Source: Vibrio cyclitrophicus (GTDB taxonomy: Bacteria > Pseudomonadota > Gammaproteobacteria > Enterobacterales > Vibrionaceae). From it: a stretch of DNA of 64,000 nt. The stretch spans positions 806,001 to 870,000 of the forward strand of contig NZ_AP025481.1 in NCBI RefSeq assembly GCF_024347435.1. The letters run 5' to 3'. The notes below the pieces were generated by a model that was given only the letters and a program-made list of their open reading frames with translations, searched no databases and was not told the origin of the DNA. This document shows, one piece after another, positions 8,322 to 16,798 of this stretch (position 1 is its first letter; each line of letters opens with the position of its first letter). Made by a program: the position numbers and the translations under genes.

Positions 8322-9257
8322 ATGTCTATTCAATGGTTTCCGGGTCACATGCATAAAGCCCGCAAAGAAATCGAAGAAGTTATCCCACAGGTTGATGTGA
8401 TCATCGAAGTATTGGACGCTCGTATTCCGTTCAGTAGCGAAAACCCAATGATCTCTTCACTGCGCGGCGATAAGCCTTGTGTCAAAGTCTTAAACAAACG
8501 CGACCTTGCCGATCCGGAACTCACTCAACTTTGGATTGAGCACTTTGAGAAAGAACAAGGCGTTAAAGCGATTGCAATTACCACTAGCGTAAAAGAAGAA
8601 GTAAATCACGTAATGGAGCTAGTGCGTAAGCTAGCACCTCACCGTGAACAGATGGGCAAAAACATCCGAACTATGATTATGGGTATCCCAAATGTAGGTA
8701 AGTCGACCATCATCAACTGCTTAGCTGGGCGTACAATTGCGGTAACGGGTAACCAACCGGCAGTAACTCGTCGCCAACAACGTATCAACCTACAAAATGG
8801 CGTAATCCTTTCTGATACTCCTGGAATCCTTTGGCCTAAAGTGGAAAACCCACATAGTGGTTTTCGCCTAGCAGCAACTGGTGCAGTTAAAGACACAGCA
8901 ATGGAATACGACGAAGTTGCTTTTTATACAGTTGAATACTTAGCGAAACAGTACCCTAACCTACTTAAAGAACGCTACCAAATTGAAGAGCTACCAGAGT
9001 CTGACATTGAATTAATGGAAGCGATTGGTCGCAAGCGTGGAGCACTTCGAGCTGGTGGTCATATCGATATTCATAAATGTTCTGAAATCTTACTTCACGA
9101 ACTTCGTAGCGGCACTTTAGGTAAAGTAACGCTTGAGCTGCCAGAAATGATCACAAAAGAGCTGATCGAAGTTGAAGCTGCGGCTGCGCTAAAAGCAGAA
9201 CAACAAATTAAGAAGAAAGAAGAACGTCGTAAGCGTTACTTAAAAAACAAACGCTAA
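8322..9257 (+). CDS. Circularly permuted GTPase, YlqF/RbgA family
   Basis: Starting at the ATG at 8322 (MSIQWFPGHMHKAR, the conserved family N-terminus) gives 311 residues; the open frame extends to 8217 but that extension is not conserved-looking. The order of GTPase motifs is permuted: G4 NKRD at 58-61 precedes G1 GIPNVGKS at 121-128 and G3 DTPG at 165-168, as in RbgA/YlqF. These proteins assist assembly of the large ribosomal subunit. The C-terminus is a Lys/Arg-rich tail (KKKEERRKRYLKNKR) fitting RNA binding. The gene is apparently monocistronic, with a good hairpin just downstream. Confidence 0.88.
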   Translation: MSIQWFPGHMHKARKEIEEVIPQVDVIIEVLDARIPFSSENPMISSLRGDKPCVKVLNKRDLADPELTQLWIEHFEKEQGVKAIAITTSVKEEVNHVMELVRKLAPHREQMGKNIRTMIMGIPNVGKSTIINCLAGRTIAVTGNQPAVTRRQQRINLQNGVILSDTPGILWPKVENPHSGFRLAATGAVKDTAMEYDEVAFYTVEYLAKQYPNLLKERYQIEELPESDIELMEAIGRKRGALRAGGHIDIHKCSEILLHELRSGTLGKVTLELPEMITKELIEVEAAAALKAEQQIKKKEERRKRYLKNKR

Positions 9258-9292
9258 TCGCTGTTCTTCACTTTTACTCCTGCCGCTAAGCT

Positions 9293-9322
9293 ATTCACGT
9301 TCTATTTCAGTAGAACGTGAAT
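9293..9322 (+). terminator. Terminator-like hairpin after the GTPase gene
   Basis: A perfect 12-bp stem, ATTCACGTTCTA (9293-9304) with TAGAACGTGAAT (9311-9322), has a 6-nt loop and is followed by GTTTTCGC. Confidence 0.65.
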
Positions 9323-9399
9323 GTTTTCGCTCTACGTTTTTTGATCTAGCTAACATACTGACGAATCAATAGAAACTGCCGTTTACAATCTGAAACACT

Positions 9400-10536
9400 G
9401 TGACATACTACGCAAATTATTGTGTATCAATTTCGGCTAACTTCTTAATGCGCGCTTATTCTGGGTTCAAAAATCAGAGATTTAAAACCTATTTCGATAA
9501 TGAAATTTATTTGCCGTACGTAAAATCCATCTACATTCCAATCACAATATTTTTTGCGTTTATGATCACCGATTTCATACACTTCGGTGCTGAATGTATC
9601 ATCCCAGCTCTACTAAGAGCCATAATCGTTATTGCCATGTGGTTTACTGCATCTTACTGCATTAAATACAAGCCCAGCTCGTTACAACAATTAGAAGCGG
9701 CTTTCTTAATAATCAGTGCTCTATTTCTAGTTTATGTTGGTCGTTTCGCTATTGAGCTTGGGGATTTTGATTACCAAGGTGGCATCATCATTGTGATGAT
9801 CTATGTCGGAACCTTCTCAAGGTTGTCAGCGAGTTACAGTATAACCGCGCTCACCTTCATATTTTTAAGCTACATTATTGGTTTATCCCCTTATCTGTAC
9901 GCGGCTGAACCTAACCATGAAATTGAAACGATTTCTGTTTACATATCCGCCTACATCCTTATAGCGGCGGCGTGCTTAAGACGAGATTTTGAAGTACATA
10001 AACGCTTTATTCAATCGGAACAACTGCGAAAACAAGCCATCCAACTGCGTAAACAATCTAGCCAATACGAAGCGCTTTCATATAGAGATGCGCTAACAGG
10101 TTGTTATAACCGTCTATATCTTCATCAAGTCATAGAACCCAGTATTAACCGTCAGTTATCCATTACATCAATCATGATCGATATAGACCATTTCAAGTCG
10201 ATTAACGACACTTACGGACATCAAATGGGTGATATGGTTATCAAAGAATTGGCGAACGAGATTAAACAAAGACTACCGAGCAGCAGTAACTGTTTTAGGT
10301 ATGGCGGTGAAGAGTTCTTGATCATGGTGCAAGGCGAAACCGAAGCCTCAATCAGATCATTAGTTGGTTCTCTTTTAGAGTCGCCCTCTGACCTTAGATT
10401 GGAAGTTACCATCTCAATTGGTGTGAAACATTCGCCTCAAGCTCTTGGGTCTGTTGAGCAACTCATCAACGACGCCGATCAAGCGCTATACATTTCGAAG
10501 AAAAACGGTAGAAACCAGATCACTTGGTGCGACTAA
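9400..10536 (+). CDS. Membrane diguanylate cyclase (GGDEF domain)
   Basis: The N-terminal ~200 residues contain about six hydrophobic segments (for example IFFAFMITDFI, AIIVIAMWFTASY, IIIVMIYVGTF), forming a membrane sensor. A short coiled-coil linker rich in Gln/Arg (EQLRKQAIQLRKQ) follows, then a GGDEF domain starting at YRDALTGCYNR. The active-site signature reads GGEEF within RYGGEEFLIMV, so cyclic-di-GMP synthesis is expected; I see no RxxD inhibitory site just before it. The GTG at 9400 opens the frame, but the ATG at 9448 is an equally plausible start. It could feed the VpsT-like regulator at 4498, which is speculation. Confidence 0.85.
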   Translation: MTYYANYCVSISANFLMRAYSGFKNQRFKTYFDNEIYLPYVKSIYIPITIFFAFMITDFIHFGAECIIPALLRAIIVIAMWFTASYCIKYKPSSLQQLEAAFLIISALFLVYVGRFAIELGDFDYQGGIIIVMIYVGTFSRLSASYSITALTFIFLSYIIGLSPYLYAAEPNHEIETISVYISAYILIAAACLRRDFEVHKRFIQSEQLRKQAIQLRKQSSQYEALSYRDALTGCYNRLYLHQVIEPSINRQLSITSIMIDIDHFKSINDTYGHQMGDMVIKELANEIKQRLPSSSNCFRYGGEEFLIMVQGETEASIRSLVGSLLESPSDLRLEVTISIGVKHSPQALGSVEQLINDADQALYISKKNGRNQITWCD

Positions 10537-10570
10537 ACGCACAATCATTAGAAACATCTACCCTAATCAA

Positions 10571-10604
10571 AAAAGCCCCGAACAATCTAATGCTCGGGGC
10601 TTTT
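10571..10604. terminator. Bidirectional rho-independent terminator
   Basis: AAAAGCCCCGA (10571-10581) pairs with TCGGGGCTTTT (10594-10604) and T-rich tracts flank both sides. It lies between the converging GGDEF and acetyltransferase genes and can serve both. Confidence 0.9.
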
Positions 10605-10682
10605 ATTTTTATTCTTAAGCTTTAAAGGAGCTTTGGTTGAACTTTATTATTTAGTAAGGAACAATTTCACAACGAGAAGCGA

Positions 10683-11228
10683 CTAAGAATACACAGCACT
10701 CGCTGTCTTCTGCTCAAGTTCTACGGGAGATTCCCAAGAGATTACTTTCTCGGTCACTTGACTTCCACATGGTGCATTCCAAACCTGTTCCAGTTCTTCT
10801 TTTCCACCAATCGCTTGATAAAAAGCAATAGCTTGGTGATTTTCAGACATCACTTCTAGATAAAGTCCCGAATCCGAATAATATTGTTGCAACCACTTAG
10901 ATAGTTCAGACAACAAGCGCTTGCCTACACCACGGCCACGATAGGCATTATCCACATGTAAAGCATCAATGAACGTACCACGCTCAAAGTTGTGATTGCC
11001 AAACGCACAGACAAAACCAACCAGTAAACCACCCTCTTCAAGCAATAATACATGTTGGTTAAAAGGAGGATTAATCAAACGAGTCTGCCAAATAACAGAT
11101 CTGTCCTCCAAAACATCATTTTCCAAGTAATCATCAGCGAGAATCCCACGGTAATATAGCTTCCAGCTATCCGCATGTAATTGGGCAATCCGCTCATAAT
11201 CTTTATATTCAGCTACCTTAATTTCCAT
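10683..11228 (-). CDS. GNAT-family N-acetyltransferase
   Basis: This 181-residue protein has the GNAT fold: an N-terminal strand-helix (IKVAEYKDYERIAQLHADSW), a central strand (GLLVGFVCAFG), and the acetyl-CoA pyrophosphate-binding loop YRGRGVGKRLL (about residues 95-105). The C-terminal signature is LEVMSENHQAIAFYQAIGG. It transfers an acetyl group from acetyl-CoA to an amine on an unknown substrate. It is transcribed alone, divergently from the desaturase, with about 165 bp between the two starts. Nothing in the sequence or context identifies the acceptor. Confidence 0.85.
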   Translation of the reverse strand: MEIKVAEYKDYERIAQLHADSWKLYYRGILADDYLENDVLEDRSVIWQTRLINPPFNQHVLLLEEGGLLVGFVCAFGNHNFERGTFIDALHVDNAYRGRGVGKRLLSELSKWLQQYYSDSGLYLEVMSENHQAIAFYQAIGGKEELEQVWNAPCGSQVTEKVISWESPVELEQKTASAVYS

Positions 11229-11310
11229 TTATTAGCCCTTAGTACTTCCATTTCTGACTTGCTACTACATTTCATACTACCTTTATACAATATTTAAGCA
11301 AAACATACTA

Positions 11311-11368
11311 ATACACGTTTACACTTTCAATATTGACTTACACGTGTACGCTGATATTCTAGCGTACA
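11311..11368 (+). promoter_or_regulatory. FabR-like operator cluster of the desaturase gene
   Basis: Two related 15-mers, ATACACGTTTACACT (11311-11325) and TTACACGTGTACGCT (11338-11352), are 27 bp apart. The second also forms an inverted repeat, TGTACGCT (11345-11352) with AGCGTACA (11361-11368), over an 8-bp spacer. GTACGCT/AGCGTAC half-sites resemble those of FabR/DesT-type repressors of unsaturated fatty acid synthesis. The match is from memory, not from a search. Confidence 0.55.
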
Positions 11369-11394
11369 GATGTAAGCCCAATGGAAATTTGCTA

Positions 11395-12537
11395 ATGAAT
11401 AGTGCCGACAAATCATCAACAAAAAAGCCGCCATTAATCTGGCTCAATATTTTTGTATTCTCTTTTAGTATGCTGCTTGCTGTTGTCGCAGCTCCCATTT
11501 ATGGCTACTTTTTTGGCTATGGTATGGAGCACTGGATATGGCTAGCGATCTGTTTTACTTTCTGCAATCTGTCAATCACTACAGGTTACCACCGCCTCTG
11601 GTCACATAAAGCGTTTGAAGCGCATTCAAGCCTCAGGTTTCTATTTGCCTTGGGTGGTGCATTTGCTCTCCAAAATAGCGCACTGCATTGGTCTTCTGAT
11701 CACCGTGTGCACCACAAACATGTCGACAATAACGACAAAGACCCTTATTCAGCCAAGCGCGGTTTTTGGTACTCACACATCGGTTGGATGATTCGGAACT
11801 ACAACACTGCGATGTACACCGATTACGAAAACTGTCGTGACCTTAAAAAAGATAAAATCGTGATGTGGCAACATAAGCACTACGTGTTACTTGCTCTTCT
11901 CATGAACTTTGGAGTCCCTATCGCATTAGGTGTGATTTACGGCGATGTGATTGGCATGTTGTTAATAGTGGGTGCGGTACGCTTAGTGCTTAACCATCAC
12001 ACAACCTTCTTTATTAACTCACTTGCTCATATCTGGGGTAGCCAACCTTTCACAGATAAAAATACAGCACGTGATAACGGTGTGTTAGCGGTTCTTACTT
12101 TTGGAGAAGGCTACCATAACTTCCATCATATCTTTGAAAACGACTACCGTAACGGCATTTACTGGTGGCAATACGATCCCACTAAATGGTTGATTAAAAG
12201 CGCTTCATTGATGGGTCTAGCAAGTAAACTTAAGAAAACGCCTCAAGCTCGTATTGAAAAAGCGGAAGCATCAATGCTATTGAAACGCACGCAGCAAAAG
12301 ATCATGCACCGTGCCGACAAGCAACAAATAGCAGACAAGCTTCAGGAAGAGTTCGATGCACTTGTATCAAATATGAATGAGTACTATGAAGTTAAAAAGC
12401 AGCTACTTGAAAGCAAACGTGAAGACGTCGTGAAAAAGTACGAGCATTCAGTACTTAAAGTTCGATACCAGCAGATCAAAATGAATTTTGAACAACAAAA
12501 GAGAAATTGGGCAATGACAGTGGAGCAATATGCTTAG
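11395..12537 (+). CDS. Delta-9-type acyl desaturase, membrane bound
   Basis: The ATG at 11395 is preferred because the open frame's earlier GTG (11344) would place the operator inside the gene; this gives 380 residues. Three histidine clusters of the diiron centre are visible: HRLWSH, HRVHHKH and HNFHH. They are separated by hydrophobic transmembrane segments, as in stearoyl-CoA desaturases. The enzyme inserts a double bond in acyl chains using oxygen. The last ~110 residues are a charged, helical extension (many Glu/Lys/Gln) likely to form a coiled coil and not needed for the catalytic core. The FabR-like sites upstream suggest control by membrane lipid unsaturation. Confidence 0.88.
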   Translation: MNSADKSSTKKPPLIWLNIFVFSFSMLLAVVAAPIYGYFFGYGMEHWIWLAICFTFCNLSITTGYHRLWSHKAFEAHSSLRFLFALGGAFALQNSALHWSSDHRVHHKHVDNNDKDPYSAKRGFWYSHIGWMIRNYNTAMYTDYENCRDLKKDKIVMWQHKHYVLLALLMNFGVPIALGVIYGDVIGMLLIVGAVRLVLNHHTTFFINSLAHIWGSQPFTDKNTARDNGVLAVLTFGEGYHNFHHIFENDYRNGIYWWQYDPTKWLIKSASLMGLASKLKKTPQARIEKAEASMLLKRTQQKIMHRADKQQIADKLQEEFDALVSNMNEYYEVKKQLLESKREDVVKKYEHSVLKVRYQQIKMNFEQQKRNWAMTVEQYA

Positions 12538-12590
12538 TAAAACAATACGCTTAACACCCCAATAACAACGTTGTTTAGTTCTAACTCAAG

Positions 12591-12619
12591 AGCCCTCATA
12601 TTACTATGAGGGCTTTTTA
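12591..12619 (+). terminator. Rho-independent terminator after the desaturase gene
   Basis: AGCCCTCATA (12591-12600) pairs with TATGAGGGCT (12605-12614) around a 4-nt loop, followed by a T-run. Confidence 0.9.
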
Positions 12620-12728
12620 ATTTACGCTTCTAATTAAATATATGAAATTTTTGTCTTTACTAAAATAACAAAGGTTAGTTCCAAATATCACACTTTCAAT
12701 GCAACACCATGTCGATCATCAACTTTCA

Positions 12729-12746
12729 TTGTGACAGCTATCACTT
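12729..12746 (+). promoter_or_regulatory. CRP-like binding site
   Basis: TTGTGACAGCTATCACTT contains TGTGA-N6-TCACt, one base short of the ideal CRP palindrome. It lies about 70-85 bp upstream of the lipoprotein start at 12815, a position suited to activation. Confidence 0.55.
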
Positions 12747-12814
12747 ACAGAACGATATTCATTCCATAACATTTGCATCCCACAATTCTTTCATGCAATT
12801 AGCGGATCCATTTT

Positions 12815-14185
12815 ATGAAATTGTTAAAAACATCTATCGCTTTCGCCATTTCTTCAGCTCTTTTAATTGGTTGCAGCAGCGACACTGATTATGTTCAACC
12901 TGAAGAAGTCAAAATCGCAACTTACAACCTGTCTTTTGACCGAACAACCTTTGAAGCTCTTGTAACAGAAATGCAAATCGAACCAAGTGTTCAGGCAACG
13001 CTAGTATCCGATTATTTGGATAACACGATTGGTGCTGCAGACAAAGAGACAGCGGCCAAAGTGATTCAGATCCGTAATGTAGCAGCCGTGATTCAAAAGA
13101 ATCGTCCTGACGTACTTATGATGGCTGAGTTTAACAATGACGGTACTGGCACCGACAAATCGGCGCTAGAAGGCTTCCAGAAAAACTACCTTTCTGTCGC
13201 TCAAAGTATTGAAGGTGCAGGCGGCGATGCTAACCTAGAGCCAATCTCATACCCATACTTTGAAAGCTACTCAACCAACACCGGCTTATTGAACGAATTT
13301 GGCTTTGATTTAGACAATGATGGTACTCCTGGGACACTACCCGGAGATGCGTGGGGTTTCGGTTTCTACCATGGTCAATACGCGTTTGCTTTGATGTCTA
13401 AATACGAAATCGACACGGCAAACACTCGTACATTTCAAGAATTTAAATGGAAAGATCTTGAAGGTTCAACCATCCCAATAATCACAGTGTGTGATGATCC
13501 TAGTAAGTTCCCTGTCGGTATGGGTTGTGGCGAAGAGTGGTACACAACTGCTGAGTGGGAAGAAGTTCGTCTATCATCAAAAAACCACGTTGATGCACCG
13601 ATCCTAATTCCAACTAAAAACGGGACAGAAACCGTTCACTTGCTGATGTCTCACCCTACTCCTCCGGCTTTTGATGTGGGTAAGAACATTGAGCAAAACG
13701 CAGCAGAAGTCGACTTCTGGCACCAATACATTCAAAATAAATCGTTCATCTATGATGATTCTGGAAAAACGGGAGGCCTAGAACAAGGCAAGCACTTTGT
13801 CATGATGGGTGATCAAAACCTAGACCCAGTAGATGGAGACGGTATTAGTTCTGTAATGCAAGACTTGCACAACGATGCACTGGTTAATCAAGAAGTCACC
13901 AATGGTCATTTATACCCGACCAGTTATGGTGCAGCTGAACATGCCGTGGATAAATCGTCATCTCACCCACAACCAAACCGTATCACTTCAACATTTGGAC
14001 TTGCGGTTGATTACGCTCTTCCATCAGCCACATTAAGTATTATTGAATCTGGTGTTTATTGGTCAGCTTCATATGAAGAAGGACGTCAGTTATTCAATGA
14101 CTCACGAATTGGTGATTATGGTAACGGTAAAGATGTTTCATCTGACCACCGTATGATCTGGGTAAAAGTAGGCTTTTCAAAGTAG
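12815..14185 (+). CDS. Lipoprotein of the endonuclease/exonuclease/phosphatase family
   Basis: This 456-residue protein has a lipoprotein signal (LLIGC, Cys at residue 20). It belongs to the EEP metal-dependent fold: KIATYNLSFD near residue 32, VLMMAEFNN (acidic metal ligand), MMGDQNLDPVDGDG (the GDxN motif) and SSDHRMIWVKV (terminal DH pair). Members hydrolyse phosphodiester or phosphomonoester bonds. A secreted lipidated form suggests scavenging of extracellular nucleic acids or phosphate esters, but the substrate cannot be read from the sequence. It is monocistronic with a CRP-like site upstream. Cysteines in the middle (TVCDDPSKF, GMGCGEEW) may form a disulfide. Confidence 0.78.
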   Translation: MKLLKTSIAFAISSALLIGCSSDTDYVQPEEVKIATYNLSFDRTTFEALVTEMQIEPSVQATLVSDYLDNTIGAADKETAAKVIQIRNVAAVIQKNRPDVLMMAEFNNDGTGTDKSALEGFQKNYLSVAQSIEGAGGDANLEPISYPYFESYSTNTGLLNEFGFDLDNDGTPGTLPGDAWGFGFYHGQYAFALMSKYEIDTANTRTFQEFKWKDLEGSTIPIITVCDDPSKFPVGMGCGEEWYTTAEWEEVRLSSKNHVDAPILIPTKNGTETVHLLMSHPTPPAFDVGKNIEQNAAEVDFWHQYIQNKSFIYDDSGKTGGLEQGKHFVMMGDQNLDPVDGDGISSVMQDLHNDALVNQEVTNGHLYPTSYGAAEHAVDKSSSHPQPNRITSTFGLAVDYALPSATLSIIESGVYWSASYEEGRQLFNDSRIGDYGNGKDVSSDHRMIWVKVGFSK

Positions 14186-14240
14186 CTGCGTACCACCCCT
14201 AAGCTAAAATCATTACTCGATTTTAACTAGCAACAAAAAA

Positions 14241-14266
14241 GCCCATAGGTCAGAGAACCTATGGGC
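14241..14266 (-). terminator. Terminator of the mannosylglycerate operon
   Basis: GCCCATAGGT (14241-14250) and ACCTATGGGC (14257-14266) form a 10-bp stem. On the minus strand it is followed by TTTTTTG, so it terminates transcription coming from manA. Confidence 0.85.
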
Positions 14267-14334
14267 AAATCAGAGAACATAAACTCTGAGATTTACCAAT
14301 AAAGCGTTACATTAATGCGCTAATGTCGGGGGGA

Positions 14335-15531
14335 CTAATTAAACGCACGAGCCAATGTGCCGCTCCCTTGATATTGGTAACTGGTTGCGCTGTGGCAAAC
14401 GAACGCAGACTCACCGGCTTTCAATTTCACGGCTTTCTCTCCGCACATAATTGATACTTCACCTGTCATGCAGAATAAGATTTCTGCACTTCGAACAAAC
14501 TGCGAACGGCTTTCTCCTTCAACACACTCAAGTACTTCAAAACCAAAGTCGTCGACTGGGATTGCGTAACCTAACTTACCGTCCATTTTAGTCGGCGCCA
14601 AACGTAAGTCTTCATGATTGATAGACTCAAATTTGGTGTTATCAATCAGCTCAACCACATCCATGTGCTTAGGTGTTAAACCCGCGCGAAGTACGTTATC
14701 TGAGTTCGCCATGATCTCTAAGCCAGTGCCTTGTACATACGCGTGTGGCGTCTCAGCATGCAAGAACATCGCCTCACCCGGCTCTAACTCGATCACGTTA
14801 AGAATCAATGGTGAGAACAAGCCGATGTCATCTGAATATTCGTCAACGAAGCTCTTAATCAGATCAAAGGCTTCACGTGCTTTTGCTGTGCGTGGACGTT
14901 GTTCCATTGCGATTTTTAGCTCGTTTAACGCGGTTGTTTTCTTTTCTCCAGAAAGGCTCATCACCACAGTAAAGAACTGTTTCAAACCTTGGGATGTTGG
15001 GAGAGCTTTAAGCGCGTCTAGATCTTCGTTAAGCGTTACAATGTTCGCCTGTTCAAATAAAGAAATAATTTCTGCAACAGGTCTGAATCCGTTCATCGCT
15101 TTGTAGAAAGTCAGCGCGTAAACCAACTCTGGCTTATGGTTGTCGTCGCGGTAGTTTCGGTTCGAAGCACCTAATTCAATACCTAAGTCATTCTCTTTTG
15201 AGAAGCCAATCTGTGCTTTATCTCTACGAGGGTGAACCTGTACCGACAGTGCTTTATCTGCTGCCAAAACTTTGAACAAGTAAGGAAGATTACCAAAGCG
15301 CTGAACGGTGTAATCACCCAACACTGAGATAGGATCTTTCTTGATCAAATCAGAAAGCAATTCGCCATTCTCAGCAATTTTTGAGCAACCATTTGGGTGA
15401 GCACCCATCCAAATTTCAGCTTGTGGCTCGTTGTTTGGATTTTCGATACCAAACAGATCATTCATCGCCACTTGGCTGCCCCAAACATAGTTTTGAATAA
15501 CGTTATCAAGCTTGAATAGATTAGTTTGCAT
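14335..15531 (-). CDS. manA: Mannose-6-phosphate isomerase, class I
   Basis: Starting at the ATG at 15531 (MQTNLFKLDNVIQNYVWGS) gives 398 residues, the usual length for class I enzymes. Family signatures include QNYVWGS, AEIWMGAHP, LPYLFKVLAADKALSVQVHP (zinc-ligand QxH) and the LHAETPHAYVQGTGLEIMANSDNVLRAGLTPKH block that carries further metal ligands and the active-site Arg. It interconverts mannose-6-phosphate and fructose-6-phosphate. It is the last gene of the mng operon and overlaps the glycerate kinase gene by 11 bp. Here it disposes of the mannose-6-phosphate released by MngB. Another manA for general mannose use may exist elsewhere. Confidence 0.92.
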   Translation of the reverse strand: MQTNLFKLDNVIQNYVWGSQVAMNDLFGIENPNNEPQAEIWMGAHPNGCSKIAENGELLSDLIKKDPISVLGDYTVQRFGNLPYLFKVLAADKALSVQVHPRRDKAQIGFSKENDLGIELGASNRNYRDDNHKPELVYALTFYKAMNGFRPVAEIISLFEQANIVTLNEDLDALKALPTSQGLKQFFTVVMSLSGEKKTTALNELKIAMEQRPRTAKAREAFDLIKSFVDEYSDDIGLFSPLILNVIELEPGEAMFLHAETPHAYVQGTGLEIMANSDNVLRAGLTPKHMDVVELIDNTKFESINHEDLRLAPTKMDGKLGYAIPVDDFGFEVLECVEGESRSQFVRSAEILFCMTGEVSIMCGEKAVKLKAGESAFVCHSATSYQYQGSGTLARAFN

Positions 15532-16753
15532 AGTAATTCTCACTGTTGTCTTTTATTGCTAACTGATCGCCTTTACTTTGCATGGGCGTTGGAGTAGATA
15601 AAATTTGTTGGCCTAATTGCAGAGTCGCTGCGACGTTTCGAGAGGTACGAATCAGGTTTTGTTCCGATTCACCAAGCACTTGAGACAAAGACTGAGGAGA
15701 ACGTACGGTTCCAAACAAGCTAGACATTGAGCCGTAAAGCTTTTCAACCTCTTTACCCAAAGAGCCTGCAATACCAATGGTTGGAATATTCAGTTTTTGA
15801 GCGCGCTGAGCTATACCAAAAGGAGTTTTACCTTGCAGGGTTTGGTTGTCCATCTGTCCCTCTCCGGTCACGACCAATGAAGCACCTTCAAGAACCTTAT
15901 CTGCATCCAAAGCATCTAGTACCATCTCAATACCCGCTTTAATTTGGATATTGAATGCCAGACTTAACCCCAAAGGTGTACCGCCAGCCGCACCAAAACC
16001 AGCGGTGTCGCAGTGATTAGTACCCGTATGTGTTTGAGCGATATCGGCAAAGTGATCGATCGCAGTATCAAGTTGTTCAACTTGAGCTTGTGAAGCCCCT
16101 TTTTGTGGACCAAACACGGCACTTGCTCCGCTTTCGCCACACAGTGGATTATTCACATCACATGCGACCACGAACGTCACTTCTTTGCATCTAGGGTGCA
16201 GTCCATCAAGATCGATGCTTGCTAACTGGCTTAACTCGGCGCCGCCACCAGATAGCTCGTTGCCTTTTTTGTCGAATAACTTGCCTCCCAACGCTTGTAA
16301 GATGCCAGCACCCGCGTCATTAGTTGCGCTGCCGCCCAGACCAATGATGATTTGTTCAACACCTTGATCTAATGCATCTTTGATCAATAACCCGGTACCA
16401 AACGAAGATGCGATTAGCGGTGCTCTTTCTTCTACTGTTAATCGGTCTAAACCCGATGCTTGAGCAAATTCCACCAAAGCAGTTTTTACGTTGTCGCCAT
16501 CAACTGTCTGTTCTAAAGATGCCCAGTAAGCCGAGCAATGCCGTCCGATTGGATCCGTCGTTAGCAACTGCTGCTTCTTGCCATTGAGCGCCGCTAACAA
16601 CACATCTACGGTGCCTTCTCCACCATCGGCGAGTGGCATTTTCACAAACTCTGCGTGAGGGAAAACGTCAGCAAATCCGCGCTCAATACAAGACGCTACT
16701 TGATGGGCGTCGAGTGATTCTTTAAATGAATCGGGGGCAATTACAATTTTCAT
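15521..16753 (-). CDS. Glycerate 2-kinase family (GlxK/GarK type)
   Basis: This 410-residue protein carries the family's signatures: MKIVIAPDSFKESL at the start, MPLADGGEGTVDVL, IIGLGGSATNDAGAGILQALGG, FVVACDVNNPLCG and SLVVTGEGQMDNQTLQGKTP. It phosphorylates D-glycerate to phosphoglycerate (2-phosphoglycerate for GarK-type enzymes). Family members are usually about 380 residues; the last ~30 (from about STPTPMQSKG) are an extra polar tail. Its place between mngB and manA shows the substrate source: glycerate released from mannosylglycerate. The E. coli mng locus as I recall it (mngR, mngA, mngB) lacks this gene, so the pathway here is more self-contained. Confidence 0.9.
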   Translation of the reverse strand: MKIVIAPDSFKESLDAHQVASCIERGFADVFPHAEFVKMPLADGGEGTVDVLLAALNGKKQQLLTTDPIGRHCSAYWASLEQTVDGDNVKTALVEFAQASGLDRLTVEERAPLIASSFGTGLLIKDALDQGVEQIIIGLGGSATNDAGAGILQALGGKLFDKKGNELSGGGAELSQLASIDLDGLHPRCKEVTFVVACDVNNPLCGESGASAVFGPQKGASQAQVEQLDTAIDHFADIAQTHTGTNHCDTAGFGAAGGTPLGLSLAFNIQIKAGIEMVLDALDADKVLEGASLVVTGEGQMDNQTLQGKTPFGIAQRAQKLNIPTIGIAGSLGKEVEKLYGSMSSLFGTVRSPQSLSQVLGESEQNLIRTSRNVAATLQLGQQILSTPTPMQSKGDQLAIKDNSENYYAN

Positions 16754-16798
16754 TGTCGTTCACCATTCCCGCCCACTAAGGTGAGCGGGTCATTGAAA

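Noticed and set aside
14618..15106. 162-residue open frame on the plus strand
   Set aside because: It lies entirely inside manA on the opposite strand, has a Ser-rich composition typical of antisense frames and no ribosome site; it is a shadow of manA.
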